Below the pieces are notes generated by a model. That model had not been told where the DNA came from and searched no databases. It saw only the letters and a program-made list of their open reading frames with translations. A program made the position numbers and the translations under genes. DNA of 64,000 nt from Lachnospiraceae bacterium (GTDB lineage: Bacteria; Bacillota; Clostridia; Lachnospirales; Lachnospiraceae). Shown piece after piece: positions 55,079-63,235 of this stretch. Location of the stretch: assembly GCA_024698075.1 (NCBI GenBank), contig JAILRP010000005.1, forward strand, positions 1-64,000. Reading direction: 5' to 3'. Within the stretch, counting starts at the first letter, position 1, and every line of letters starts with the position of its first letter.

Positions 55079-55132
55079 ACTGTGAACGGGTTATCTGTTT
55101 CATTACTCGGAATAGATGGTCATGTCCACAGT
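55079..55132 (-). promoter_or_regulatory. Leader hairpin between the short ORF and metY
   Basis: ACTGTGGAC (55132-55124) pairs with GTTCACAGT (55087-55079), one G-U pair. The 5' arm starts at the last base of the short-ORF stop codon and the 3' arm ends one base before the metY AAAGGAGA site. A ribosome stalled at the end of the short ORF would block the hairpin. Confidence 0.5.
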
Positions 55133-55176
55133 CAACACCATAGCTTATCGTGAAGATTGTTCGGTCTTACGTACAT
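55132..55176 (-). CDS. Short leader ORF ending in Cys upstream of metY
   Basis: ATG 55176 follows GGAGAGGAGACAGACG and encodes MYVRPNNLHDKLWC, 14 residues, with TGT as the last codon before TGA. Its ribosome site is stronger than chance and the hairpin begins at its stop. It is likely a sensing ORF that responds to cysteinyl-tRNA supply and controls metY-cysK. A single Cys codon is few compared with His or Trp leaders. Confidence 0.5.
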   Translation of the reverse strand: MYVRPNNLHDKLWC

Positions 55177-55222
55177 CGTCTGTCTCCTCTCCTTCGTGAT
55201 GCCATTTTGAACTGTTGAACGT

Positions 55223-55257
55223 AATATAACACCACTTACCTACTATGTCAATAGGTA
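55223..55257 (-). promoter_or_regulatory. metY-cysK promoter with overlapping palindromic operator
   Basis: On the minus strand TTGACA and TATATT are 17 bases apart. The inverted repeat TACCTA-9-TAGGTA (55237-55257) surrounds the -35 box. Such a site is typical of Rrf2-family repressors, which control sulfur genes in Firmicutes; the regulator is not in this window. Confidence 0.7.
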
Positions 55258-55294
55258 TTTGGGAATATTTAAAATTTTTCTTTTTTCTTTTCTT

Positions 55295-56518
55295 TCAGAG
55301 TGAGATGACGCAGGCCAGACTTCCCCTGTTTCCCTTTGTTCCCCTGTGTGAGTAGTAGTCATCGGGATGGCACATCGTGCAGTCTCCGACGAGACCGATG
55401 TTCTCCGGCAGAAGTCCGAGCATGATGAGCCTGTGCCTTACAACCCCGCGCAGATCGAGCATGAACTTATCGGCTCTTTGGCCATAATACTTCTCTATAT
55501 CATTGCCGATAAGATCTCTCATCGCATCAATGACTTCAGGCCCCACTTCAAAGCAGCACCTGTCTATCGCCGGGCCCGCTGCAGCCCTTATATCCGAAGG
55601 TTCGGCACCGAGCACGGCCATTGCCTCAATAGCGTTCTTCTCTATGTCCGAAGCCGTGCTCCTCCATCCGCAGTGCACCGCAGCTATCACCTTATGGACC
55701 GGATCCTCGAGGAGCAGGGGCACACAGTCGGCTGTAAAGATCGCAAGCGGGACACCCGGCTCGGCTGTCACATAGCCGTCGCATTCGTTCATGAAGCCTT
55801 TTCCGTATGCGGGCCTCATATCCTTCCTGCCTGCCGTTACCACCCGGCTTCCGTGGACCTGCTTTCCGCATACGAAGCTCCTTCCGGAAATCCCGGCAGA
55901 ATCAAGGAACCTGTTCCAGTTCTCCGTGACCCTTGCCGGCTCATCCCCCCTGTTCATCCCGAGGTTCAGCGTCGCGAACATGCCGTCGCTGACCCCGCCG
56001 CGCCGCGTCGAAAATCCGTGAGCACACGTTATGAGCGGGGATTTTAAGGTCATGACAGGCTCCGTAAGGTCTTCGCATCTTACAAGCTTATCGCCCTCAT
56101 ATTCAACGACCATATCTATGCGTTCCCGGCCTTCAATGAGCGGCCCGAGGAAATACCTGTCGCCCTCCCATGTCGGAAGATCGAGCACTTTATCGGCCGG
56201 AACCCACATGAGGACGCCTTCATCACAGTCTTCCCGGAGAGTACCCGTAAATCCCGATGCCGAATACAGGTACATGTCCTCATCTTCCCAGACATCGGAT
56301 ATGAACTTTACGAGCCCGTGAAGGTGGTAATCGGTAAGCGTAAGCCCGGTCTCCTCGAAAACCTCCCGCACGACGCATTCGTCGGCCGTCTCGCCTTCCT
56401 CGAACTTGCCTCCGACACCTATCCATTTGCCTTCGTTCAGGTCGTTCTCCTTGCGTATCCGGTGCAGGAGCAGATATTCGTTTTTATCGTTTTTTATGTA
56501 ACAGAGTGTGGAATTCAT
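55295..56518 (-). CDS. Nudix hydrolase - PgeF (YfiH/DUF152) fusion
   Basis: 407 residues. Residues 1-150 are a Nudix domain of the 8-oxo-dGTP diphosphatase kind, with the complete box at 37-59 (GKFEEGE...REVFEETGL). Residues about 165-407 are a full PgeF/YfiH domain with the metal and catalytic residues in KQVHGSRVV, FTADCVPLLL and AAVHCGWRSTA, ending in YSHRGTKGNRG. PgeF enzymes hydrolyse mis-incorporated residues from peptidoglycan precursors or act on purine nucleosides. Both domains clean up or recycle nucleotide-like substrates, so a joined housekeeping role is plausible. The gene stands alone and is divergent from the MATE gene. Confidence 0.92.
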   Translation of the reverse strand: MNSTLCYIKNDKNEYLLLHRIRKENDLNEGKWIGVGGKFEEGETADECVVREVFEETGLTLTDYHLHGLVKFISDVWEDEDMYLYSASGFTGTLREDCDEGVLMWVPADKVLDLPTWEGDRYFLGPLIEGRERIDMVVEYEGDKLVRCEDLTEPVMTLKSPLITCAHGFSTRRGGVSDGMFATLNLGMNRGDEPARVTENWNRFLDSAGISGRSFVCGKQVHGSRVVTAGRKDMRPAYGKGFMNECDGYVTAEPGVPLAIFTADCVPLLLEDPVHKVIAAVHCGWRSTASDIEKNAIEAMAVLGAEPSDIRAAAGPAIDRCCFEVGPEVIDAMRDLIGNDIEKYYGQRADKFMLDLRGVVRHRLIMLGLLPENIGLVGDCTMCHPDDYYSHRGTKGNRGSLACVISL

Positions 56519-56588
56519 GAAATGGATTATACCTGCTTATCGTCCGGGCCGCAATACGTCCGCCGTTTCCATTCGGTGAAAAATATTG

Positions 56589-56594
56589 TATAAT
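56589..56594 (+). promoter_or_regulatory. -10 box of the MATE gene, probable leaderless start
   Basis: TATAAT ends 7 bases before ATG 56602 and no ribosome site is present. The -35 candidate TTTCCA at 17 bases is weak. Confidence 0.5.
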
Positions 56595-56601
56595 CACGTC
56601 T

Positions 56602-57971
56602 ATGGATAAAAGACTCGACAGGGCCATGGCCCAGTATGACCGGATGACTAAAACGCCCGTGCACAGGCTGGTCATAACACTTGCGATCCCGACCATACTC
56701 AGCATGATGGTCACAACAATATACAATCTCGTCGACACGGCTTTCGTAGGGAAGCTCGGTACGAGCGCAAGCGGCGCCGTAGGCGTGGTATTCGGCTTCA
56801 TGTCGATCATTCAGGCATTCGGCTTTATGTTCGGCCAGGGTTCGGGAAGCCTTCTGTCAAGAAAGCTCGGAGCAAAAGACCAGAAAAGCGCAAGCAGTGC
56901 GGCATCTGCCGGATTTGCTGCATCTTTTGTGAGCGGGGTGATCATCGCCATCCTCGGATTCATCTTCGAGGATGAGCTTATCGTCATGCTCGGAAGCACC
57001 CCGACTATAGCGCCATATGCAAAGGCATACCTTAACAACATCATGTTCGTTGCGCCGTTTTGCTCCTCGAGCTTTACGCTCAACAACATGCTCCGATACG
57101 AGGGGCGGGCCAAGCTCGGCATGATCGGCCTTCTTGCGGGCGGGATACTCAACATAGGCGGGGATGCCCTCTTCATCTTCGGCATGGGAATGGGTATCGC
57201 CGGGGCGGGGCTGTCGACCGCGATCTCGCAGACGGTAAGCTTTTTCCTGCTTCTGTATATGTTCCTGTCAGATAAGACACAGTCAAAACTATCCTTATCA
57301 AACGTCATCCCCGGAATACATATGCTCCCGGAAATCATCGGAACAGGATTTCCGTCGCTTCTGCGCCAGGGGCTCGGGAGCACGGCTACGATCCTCGTCA
57401 ATTTCAAGGCGGCCAGATACGCGGGGGATGCCGGAGTGTCTGCGATGACGATAGTCACCAGGGTAGCATTCTTCCTGTTTGCCATAGCGCTCGGCATAGG
57501 CCAGGGCTTCCAGCCTGTGTGCGCCTTCAATTACGGTGCCGGAAAATACCGCCGCCAGCGCGAAGCCTACAGGTTCACGATAATACTGTCCACTGCAGTG
57601 CTCTTTGTGCTGACAGTTTTCGCCATGATCTTCTCGGGAGGCCTGATACAGATATTCCGCGACGATCCGGAGGTCATCCTGATCGGAACGAGGGCCCTTC
57701 GCCTGCAGTGCGTAGCCCAGCTCTTCCTTCCCATAGTCATGGTCACGGAAATGCTGATGCAGTCGAGCGGCAAAAAAATCCCGCCACAGTGCTCTCATCA
57801 CTGCGCGGGGGTATACTGTTCATTCCTCTTCTGTTCATCCTGCCTGCCTTCAGGGGGCTTGCCGGCGTACAGGAGGCTCAGCCTCTTTCGTACCTTATCG
57901 CCGTTCCTTTCGCCATAGTGATGGCCAACCGGTTCTTCGCCAATACTCCCAAGGAAGACATGCCCGAATAG
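56602..57971 (+). CDS. MATE family efflux transporter, -1 frameshift near the 3' end
   Basis: The ATG frame reads as a normal MATE protein with about 11 membrane helices (IPTILSMMVTTIYNLVDTAF, QALGQGS-like GFMFGQGSGSLLSRKLGA, GIGQGFQPVCAFNYGAGKYR). At about codon 390 a run of seven A (57772-57778) is followed by non-membrane residues to a stop at 57918. The -1 frame continues from there as NPATVLSSLRGGILFIPLLF, then the last helices and FFANTPKEDMPE, to TAG at 57971. With the shift the product is 456 residues, the usual length. It may be a true frameshift mutation, a sequence error, or slippage on AAA AAA. The transporter would export cationic drugs or metabolites using Na+ or H+. Confidence 0.85.
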
Positions 57972-58835
57972 TCATCTGCCTTTTGCAAGGAAGAAAAGCG
58001 CCAGCGTGCCGGGTCCGGAATGCGATCCGATGACCATGCCGACATATGTTATCAGTGCACAGCTCCGTCCTCCTTCGGCAACTATCAGGCTTTCAAGCTC
58101 TTTCGCATCCTCGAGGCAGTCCCCATGGGATATGAAATATGTCCCGTCCTTCGGATCAAGTGCCGTTTCCATGTATTTCTTCGCAATAGCCTTAAGAGAC
58201 TGGCTCCTGCCCCTGACTTTCATCATATTGATCAGATGTCCCTCATCATCAACATGCATTACGGGTTTGATGCCGAGCACTCCTCCGGCGAATGCCGCTG
58301 CTGCGCTGACCCTTCCGCCGCGCTTTAAGTACACAAGGTCTTCCACCGTGAACCAGTGTGCGACTTTCATGAGCATGTCCCTGATATACTTCTCATTCTC
58401 CTCTATCCCGGCACCGGACTTCTTCTTTTCCACCGCATAGTAGACTATAAGGCCCTGTCCCGCAGATGCGGCGAGAGTGTCTATCGTGATGAGCTTTCTG
58501 TCGGTATATATCTCACGGAGCTCATTGGCTGCCATCTCAGCCGAATTCGATGTGGCGGATATCCCGGAAGAAAATCCGAGGTAGAGGACATCCTTTCCCT
58601 CCCTGAGCACCTCTTCAAAAAGTTCCTTGAAGCTCTGGGAGTTGACCGCACTCGTCTTGCTGACCTCGCCGGCCCTCATACGTCCGTAAAATTCGTTCAT
58701 CGGCATCTCGCCCTCGTTATGCTCGATCCCATCCTCGAACCGAAACGACAGTCCCCGAAAGCCTACTCCCCACTCACGCAGTGTTGGAAAATCGATATCG
58801 CAGCCGCTATCCGTCATTATAACGTAATCGCTCAT
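57972..58835 (-). CDS. DegV family protein (fatty-acid binding)
   Basis: 287 residues. DegV proteins bind a fatty acid; FakB members present it to a kinase for phospholipid synthesis. Family blocks are VIMTDSGCDIDFPTLREWGV, KTSAVNSQSFKELFEEVL, GFSSGISATSNSAEMAANEL, TIDTLAASAGQGLIVYYAV, YLKRGGRVSAAAAFAGGVLG and IGSHSGPGTLALFFL. The ribosome site is CGGAGGAATT. Its stop abuts the MATE stop. It is the stand-alone counterpart of the DegV domain found inside the hybrid kinase at 9757-13182. Confidence 0.94.
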   Translation of the reverse strand: MSDYVIMTDSGCDIDFPTLREWGVGFRGLSFRFEDGIEHNEGEMPMNEFYGRMRAGEVSKTSAVNSQSFKELFEEVLREGKDVLYLGFSSGISATSNSAEMAANELREIYTDRKLITIDTLAASAGQGLIVYYAVEKKKSGAGIEENEKYIRDMLMKVAHWFTVEDLVYLKRGGRVSAAAAFAGGVLGIKPVMHVDDEGHLINMMKVRGRSQSLKAIAKKYMETALDPKDGTYFISHGDCLEDAKELESLIVAEGGRSCALITYVGMVIGSHSGPGTLALFFLAKGR

Positions 58836-58874
58836 AATTCCTCCGTTCTCTGTAATTGATATACTGTATCACAC

Positions 58875-58897
58875 AATCTAATCTTTAATATTAGATT
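58875..58897. promoter_or_regulatory. Inverted repeat between degV-like and DUF1836 genes
   Basis: AATCTAAT and ATTAGATT flank a 7-base centre. It lies 40 bases before the degV-like start and could be an operator for either divergent gene. Confidence 0.4.
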
Positions 58898-58936
58898 ATC
58901 AAGTACATTTCTCTATGTCAACCATAAAAAAGATGA

Positions 58937-58967
58937 TATAATGAATAAGATCATTCTAAATGATCTT
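58937..58967 (+). promoter_or_regulatory. -10 box and palindrome at the DUF1836 transcription start
   Basis: TATAAT (58937-58942) is followed 4 bases later by two 9-base arms (AAGATCATT and complement) around CTA at 58947-58967, covering the expected transcription start. The -35 region is poor. This arrangement suits a repressor site. Confidence 0.5.
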
Positions 58968-58993
58968 AGGAGCAAGCGGAAGGAGCGGATGAT

Positions 58994-59602
58994 ATGAAAT
59001 ACAACAAGGAACTCGTGGCGGGAAAGCTGCGCAGATGGGAAAAATACCTGGAGGATTTCAAGCTCCCCTGCTGGAACGACATTCCCAATATAGGGCTATA
59101 CATGGAGCAGGTCATCATACTTCTTAAAGAATACCTTGACTATCTCCCGCCCGAGCTGAAAGATGAGCAGATAATCACTGCGGCCACGATCAACAACTAT
59201 GTGCGCACAAAGATAATGCCTGAGCCCGTGAAGAAGAAATACTACCGGGTCCATATAGCGTACCTGATCATGATATGCACAATGAAGCAGATACTCCCGA
59301 TAGCGGTGATCACAAGGATAATCCCAACCGACTTACCCGAGGATGAGGTCAGGACCACCTATGAAAGGTACTCGGAGCGCCACAAGAAGACAGTCCAGTA
59401 TTTCCTGAAGCAGATACGTCTCGTGGCAGGCCCTATCCTCGACCACAAGGACATAATCGAAGAAAGCACGGAAGAGACCGAAGACCTTATAATCATGTGC
59501 ACGATATTCGCCGGATTTTCCAAGCTGATGGCCGAAAAACTGCTCCTGCTCGACGGGAAGGACCTGTCAAACGGCGGAAGCATAGAAATAAGAAAGAGGT
59601 AA
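58994..59602 (+). CDS. DUF1836 domain protein
   Basis: 202 residues. Pattern blocks recognised for DUF1836 are LPCWNDIPNIGLYMEQVIIL, TAATINNYVRTKIMPEPVKK and YYRVHIAYLIMICTMKQI. They suggest an N-terminal MerR-like helical DNA-binding fold, with the linker NNYV as in winged HTH proteins. The C-terminal part is helical. The start follows GCGGAAGGAGCGGATGAT. It may regulate itself through the palindrome at its start site. Its function is not established in any organism I can recall. Confidence 0.88.
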   Translation: MKYNKELVAGKLRRWEKYLEDFKLPCWNDIPNIGLYMEQVIILLKEYLDYLPPELKDEQIITAATINNYVRTKIMPEPVKKKYYRVHIAYLIMICTMKQILPIAVITRIIPTDLPEDEVRTTYERYSERHKKTVQYFLKQIRLVAGPILDHKDIIEESTEETEDLIIMCTIFAGFSKLMAEKLLLLDGKDLSNGGSIEIRKR

Positions 59603-59625
59603 CTTTCGTTACCTCTTATGTTTTT
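59594..59625. terminator. Terminator overlapping two convergent stop codons
   Basis: AAGAGGTAAC pairs with GTTACCTCTT around TTTC, followed on the plus strand by ATGTTTTTC. The stem contains the DUF1836 stop and the stop of the convergent GGDEF gene. Confidence 0.8.
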
Positions 59626-61447
59626 CTCTTTTCTCTTTATACATTTCCTGATCCGCAAGCTCTATGAGCGCGTTGAGCGGCTTGTCATTGTCAAAAGGCA
59701 CCATATGATAGCCTATGCTCGCATCGAGCGTATATGGCCTGTCGCCTTTTCCGTTCAGGTTCTTCATTGCCCTTCGGATGCCGGTCACGCCTTCTTCCAC
59801 CTCGTCATCCGAAAGCCCTTTTCCGAACACGACGAACTCGTCACCGCCATATCTCATGAGCAGTTCTTCCTTGTTGCGCGTCTTGCGGAGGACATCGGCC
59901 ATGTCGCAGATCATGCGGTCACCCATCTCATGGCCGTAAGCATCATTGACTTTCTTGAGGCCGTCGAGGTCGAGGAATATGAAGTACATATCCTCCTTGG
60001 TCTTTCTCGCCTCCCTGACGATCTCCTCGGAAAACTTGAAGAATCCCGCACGGTTGTAAACATGGGTCATCGGATCGAACACCCACATCTCATCAAGCGT
60101 CCTGATCATCTCCTGCATCTTCCCGACATTCCCTACCTGCTCGAGGGCACTTGAAAGCGTCATAATGAGCACCCTGTAGAATTCCGAGAACATAGGCATG
60201 GTAGAATTTCGTATTATGGATATCCCGAAAAATTTCTTCCTGTAGTGGAGTGAATAGAGGATATAGAAATTACCGCCGACATTCGGATCGAACCGTGGCT
60301 TCCGGGCTCTTAAGTAATCACTTGCCATCGGTCCGAACTTTCCGTTATGGTAATTGATCCCTGCCGTAACATCCTTATCATATCCCTCTGCTTCGTCATC
60401 ATCGCTTATAAGAAGGCAGAACGCATCTCCCCCGAGATCGGGGACACGGCTCTTCAGCGCATTGCATACATCGTCCTGCGACTGTGCGCTTGTAAGCTCA
60501 ACATTCAGTTCGCTGATCATCTCCGCAAACCTTGCCTCGCGGAGCTTGTTTCTCGAATACTGGTTGACGACTAGCCTGTGGTTTACCGGGCGTACCGCGG
60601 AGCATCCGCAGCTTTCGGCATATACCGGCTCGGAGAGGATCACGGGGTTCTTGTCGTATTCCTTTCCCTCTATGTATTTGATTATGTTCTCATATGCAGT
60701 CTTTCCGACCTTTTCCTCAAACCTGTTCACGCTCGTTACGCGCGGATAATGGTTGGCGGCTTCAAATATGTTGTCGTATCCCGAAAGTATCGTGTCCTCA
60801 GGCACCTTAATGCCCCTGTCTGACAGCGCATAGAACGCGCCGAGGGCCATCTGGTCATTTGCGCACACATAGGCGTCCGCTTCGAGCAGGCCCTTGCTCT
60901 CAAAATATTTGACGGCAGCCCTGCCGCTCCTGGCATAATAATCTCCCGTATAGCAGCGTTCCCTGTCGACGGTAAGGCCGGCCCTTATCATCTCCATCTC
61001 GAACACGCGCTTTCTTGTTACGGAATCAAACGAATCTTCGGGGCCGCTGATGAAATTGACGGTCTTGATGCCGTGTTCTCCGATAAGATGTTTCGAAAGC
61101 TTCTGCATTGCCGATTCATTATCGCTGCTGACGTTTATCATTCCGGGGATGTGGCAGTCTATGGAAGCCGACGGCTTGTTCTGGTCAAGGATCTTGGATA
61201 TGAGCTTGGTCCTGATCTTGGCGGAATATATGCTCTCCGCATAAATGATGAAACAGTCATATACGGAAAAATCATCATACAGCATCGCGGAGGATTCGCC
61301 TATATTGAACTCGTCGTCATTCGAGAGCGTAAGGCAGTAAACGATGACATTATTGCCATCGGCACGTGCCACTTCCACGATCCCCTCAAGGACCTTACGC
61401 TGCGTATCAAGCTGTAGTTCTCCGAGAAATACTGCCAGATTATACAT
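59609..61447 (-). CDS. LacI-like ligand-binding domain fused to GGDEF diguanylate cyclase
   Basis: 612 residues from ATG 61447, which lies behind a weak GGGGAA site. Residues 1-310 form a periplasmic-binding-protein fold of the LacI/GalR sensor type (VNFISGPEDSFDSVTRKRVF, VCANDQMALGAFYALSDRGI, DTILSGYDNIFEAANHYPRV), without a DNA-binding HTH or signal peptide. A middle part of about 140 residues resembles a GAF domain. The GGDEF domain has an intact GGDEF motif at about 534 and YVFLDLDGLK-like DLDGLKKVNDAYGH. The inhibitory I-site Asp is replaced by Glu in RNKEE. It should make c-di-GMP in response to a cytosolic sugar or nucleoside-like ligand. Confidence 0.9.
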   Translation of the reverse strand: MYNLAVFLGELQLDTQRKVLEGIVEVARADGNNVIVYCLTLSNDDEFNIGESSAMLYDDFSVYDCFIIYAESIYSAKIRTKLISKILDQNKPSASIDCHIPGMINVSSDNESAMQKLSKHLIGEHGIKTVNFISGPEDSFDSVTRKRVFEMEMIRAGLTVDRERCYTGDYYARSGRAAVKYFESKGLLEADAYVCANDQMALGAFYALSDRGIKVPEDTILSGYDNIFEAANHYPRVTSVNRFEEKVGKTAYENIIKYIEGKEYDKNPVILSEPVYAESCGCSAVRPVNHRLVVNQYSRNKLREARFAEMISELNVELTSAQSQDDVCNALKSRVPDLGGDAFCLLISDDDEAEGYDKDVTAGINYHNGKFGPMASDYLRARKPRFDPNVGGNFYILYSLHYRKKFFGISIIRNSTMPMFSEFYRVLIMTLSSALEQVGNVGKMQEMIRTLDEMWVFDPMTHVYNRAGFFKFSEEIVREARKTKEDMYFIFLDLDGLKKVNDAYGHEMGDRMICDMADVLRKTRNKEELLMRYGGDEFVVFGKGLSDDEVEEGVTGIRRAMKNLNGKGDRPYTLDASIGYHMVPFDNDKPLNALIELADQEMYKEKREKHKR

Positions 61448-61449
61448 TT

Positions 61450-62367
61450 TCAGTTCCCCATCTTTGTTCTCGCTGCCGCCGCACTCGCGCACTGGCTGCC
61501 CACTATGTTGAGCGCGGCCTGATTGTAATGGCATCCGTCGGTAAGGTAGGCTGCGGGAAGCGTCCTTAATGCATCCGACCCGAGCGTGAACCTCGGATCC
61601 TGCGCACACAGTTCAATCTGTGCGGCCGCCACCTTGTCATAAGTACCCGGAAGCCCGGCATACTGGCCTATCGTTATGACAAATACCTGGTCGAGGCCTT
61701 TCACGAACAGATTGGTAAAAACATTGGACAGTCCGACCTTGTAACCCTGCATGGAGATGTTCCCGACCCCGTCCGTCTCACCCTGCAGCCATACAACGTA
61801 TGACTTGCGGATGCTGACATGATTGGCCGCACACCACGCCTTTATAGTATCATATTTGCTTATAAGCTCCGCCTGTACTTCCTTGCTCTGCCAGTATCCT
61901 ATGGACGATCCGCCCCTTGCGGCCGAAAATCCCAGGACAGGCACCCCTGTCGCCCTGTAATAGGTGTTGGCAAAAGCAGACACGAGCGAACCTCCGCGGA
62001 GCGCCGGAAGATCACACAGGTATCCGTTTGAATATATGCCGAACGGCTCGGTAATGGGATACATTCCGGTAGGGCACGTGCCGTACCTGAACTCGTATCC
62101 CGTATCGACCGGAACGCCCGGAGCCGCCTTTGCATCCCCTCCCCTTCCGGACATATTGCTCTGCCCCGCAAAGATGACAAGGTCGACCGTCTTTAACGGC
62201 TGCGGAGTCGGCGCCGGCGCAGGTGTCGTCTGTGCAGGTGCCGGTGTTGGAACAGGTGTCGTCTGTGCAGGTACCGGTGTTGTCTGCGCAAGCTCGTCGG
62301 CCCTCACAGTCTGCGCGGATATGATCATAAATGCAGCTGCCGCTGCAATGAACAATGCTTTCTTCAT
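61450..62367 (-). CDS. Secreted SGNH-type carbohydrate acetylesterase (SASA/CE6-like)
   Basis: 305 residues from ATG 62367. A signal peptide (about 1-22, ending VRA) precedes a Pro/Thr-rich linker of about 35 residues with PAQTTPVP-type repeats. The catalytic domain has the block I Ser in FAGQSNMSGRG, the block GWxxGE in WLQGETDGVG and the terminal Asp-His in LTDGCHYNQ. The family removes acetyl groups from xylan or sialic acid. With the xylanase at 49869 it suggests plant-fibre use. It is 22 bases downstream of the patatin gene. Confidence 0.88.
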   Translation of the reverse strand: MKKALFIAAAAAFMIISAQTVRADELAQTTPVPAQTTPVPTPAPAQTTPAPAPTPQPLKTVDLVIFAGQSNMSGRGGDAKAAPGVPVDTGYEFRYGTCPTGMYPITEPFGIYSNGYLCDLPALRGGSLVSAFANTYYRATGVPVLGFSAARGGSSIGYWQSKEVQAELISKYDTIKAWCAANHVSIRKSYVVWLQGETDGVGNISMQGYKVGLSNVFTNLFVKGLDQVFVITIGQYAGLPGTYDKVAAAQIELCAQDPRFTLGSDALRTLPAAYLTDGCHYNQAALNIVGSQCASAAAARTKMGN

Positions 62368-62389
62368 GACTTTCCCCATTATCAAAATA

Positions 62390-63235
62390 TTACATCCCCA
62401 GGAATCTTTCAAGGGCGGGCATCAGTTCGTTCGCCTCGCTCCTGCCGATCTCATACGTCTCTCGCATCACGAGCGGATCATGGCATATATGGCCTATAGG
62501 CAGTGGGGATTTGGGACATATCACAAAATTGACCCCGGCCTTCTCCTGCCTTAAGCAGTATTCAAACTGCTCATTGTATGCTATATGCCTTACCTGCATC
62601 GCGCCCACGAGATTAGGGTATGATCTGTATTTAAGTTTTACCAGCGGCATCGTCCTGTCCGCGCTCTTGCGGTATCCGCGCGGTTTGGTCAGGACCGTTA
62701 CGTTCTTTTCGCAGCCGAGCGCCTCGGATGCTCTAAGTGGTATCGAATCCGAAACTCCTCCGTCGAGATACTTTCCGCCTCCGATCTGCACGATGTTCGA
62801 AACAAGGGGCATCGATGCGCTCGCCCTCATCCATTCGAGCTCCTCATATCCGCCATCTTTCATCCTGTGGTATCCGGCCTCTCCGGTCTCAACATCAGTG
62901 ACCACTACATAGAAGGGAACTCCCGATGCCACAAAAGCCTCCTCGTCGAACCTGTCAAGCTCCATCGGAAGCGTATGGTAGCAGAACTCGGCCCCGAATA
63001 TGTCCCCGGTACTAAGAAGGGATGATACGCTGCAGTATCTCTTATCTTTTGCATACTGCAAATTGTAGCGGATCGTCCTGCCAACCTGGCCGGATACAAA
63101 ATTGCACCCGAAACAGGCACCGGCACTGACTCCGATGACATTGTCAAACTTTATCCCGTTTTCCATAAAGACGTCGAGCACACCCGCGGTAAATATGCCG
63201 CGCATCGCTCCGCCTTCAAGCACCAGTCCGGTCAT
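62390..63235 (-). CDS. Patatin-like phospholipase
   Basis: 281 residues. The oxyanion loop is LEGGAMRGIFTAG, the nucleophile Ser lies in GVSAGACFG and the catalytic Asp in YLDGGVSDSIPL. These complete the Ser-Asp dyad of patatin-like lipid acyl hydrolases. The C-terminal part resembles the DUF6363 extension of bacterial members. It overlaps the upstream lipid-kinase-like gene by 4 bases (ATGA), so both act in one lipid-related transcript. Confidence 0.92.
   Translation of the reverse strand: MTGLVLEGGAMRGIFTAGVLDVFMENGIKFDNVIGVSAGACFGCNFVSGQVGRTIRYNLQYAKDKRYCSVSSLLSTGDIFGAEFCYHTLPMELDRFDEEAFVASGVPFYVVVTDVETGEAGYHRMKDGGYEELEWMRASASMPLVSNIVQIGGGKYLDGGVSDSIPLRASEALGCEKNVTVLTKPRGYRKSADRTMPLVKLKYRSYPNLVGAMQVRHIAYNEQFEYCLRQEKAGVNFVICPKSPLPIGHICHDPLVMRETYEIGRSEANELMPALERFLGM

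Noticed and set aside
55065..55294. SAM riboswitch upstream of metY
   Set aside because: The conserved SAM-I core is absent; the leader has a short ORF and a single hairpin instead.
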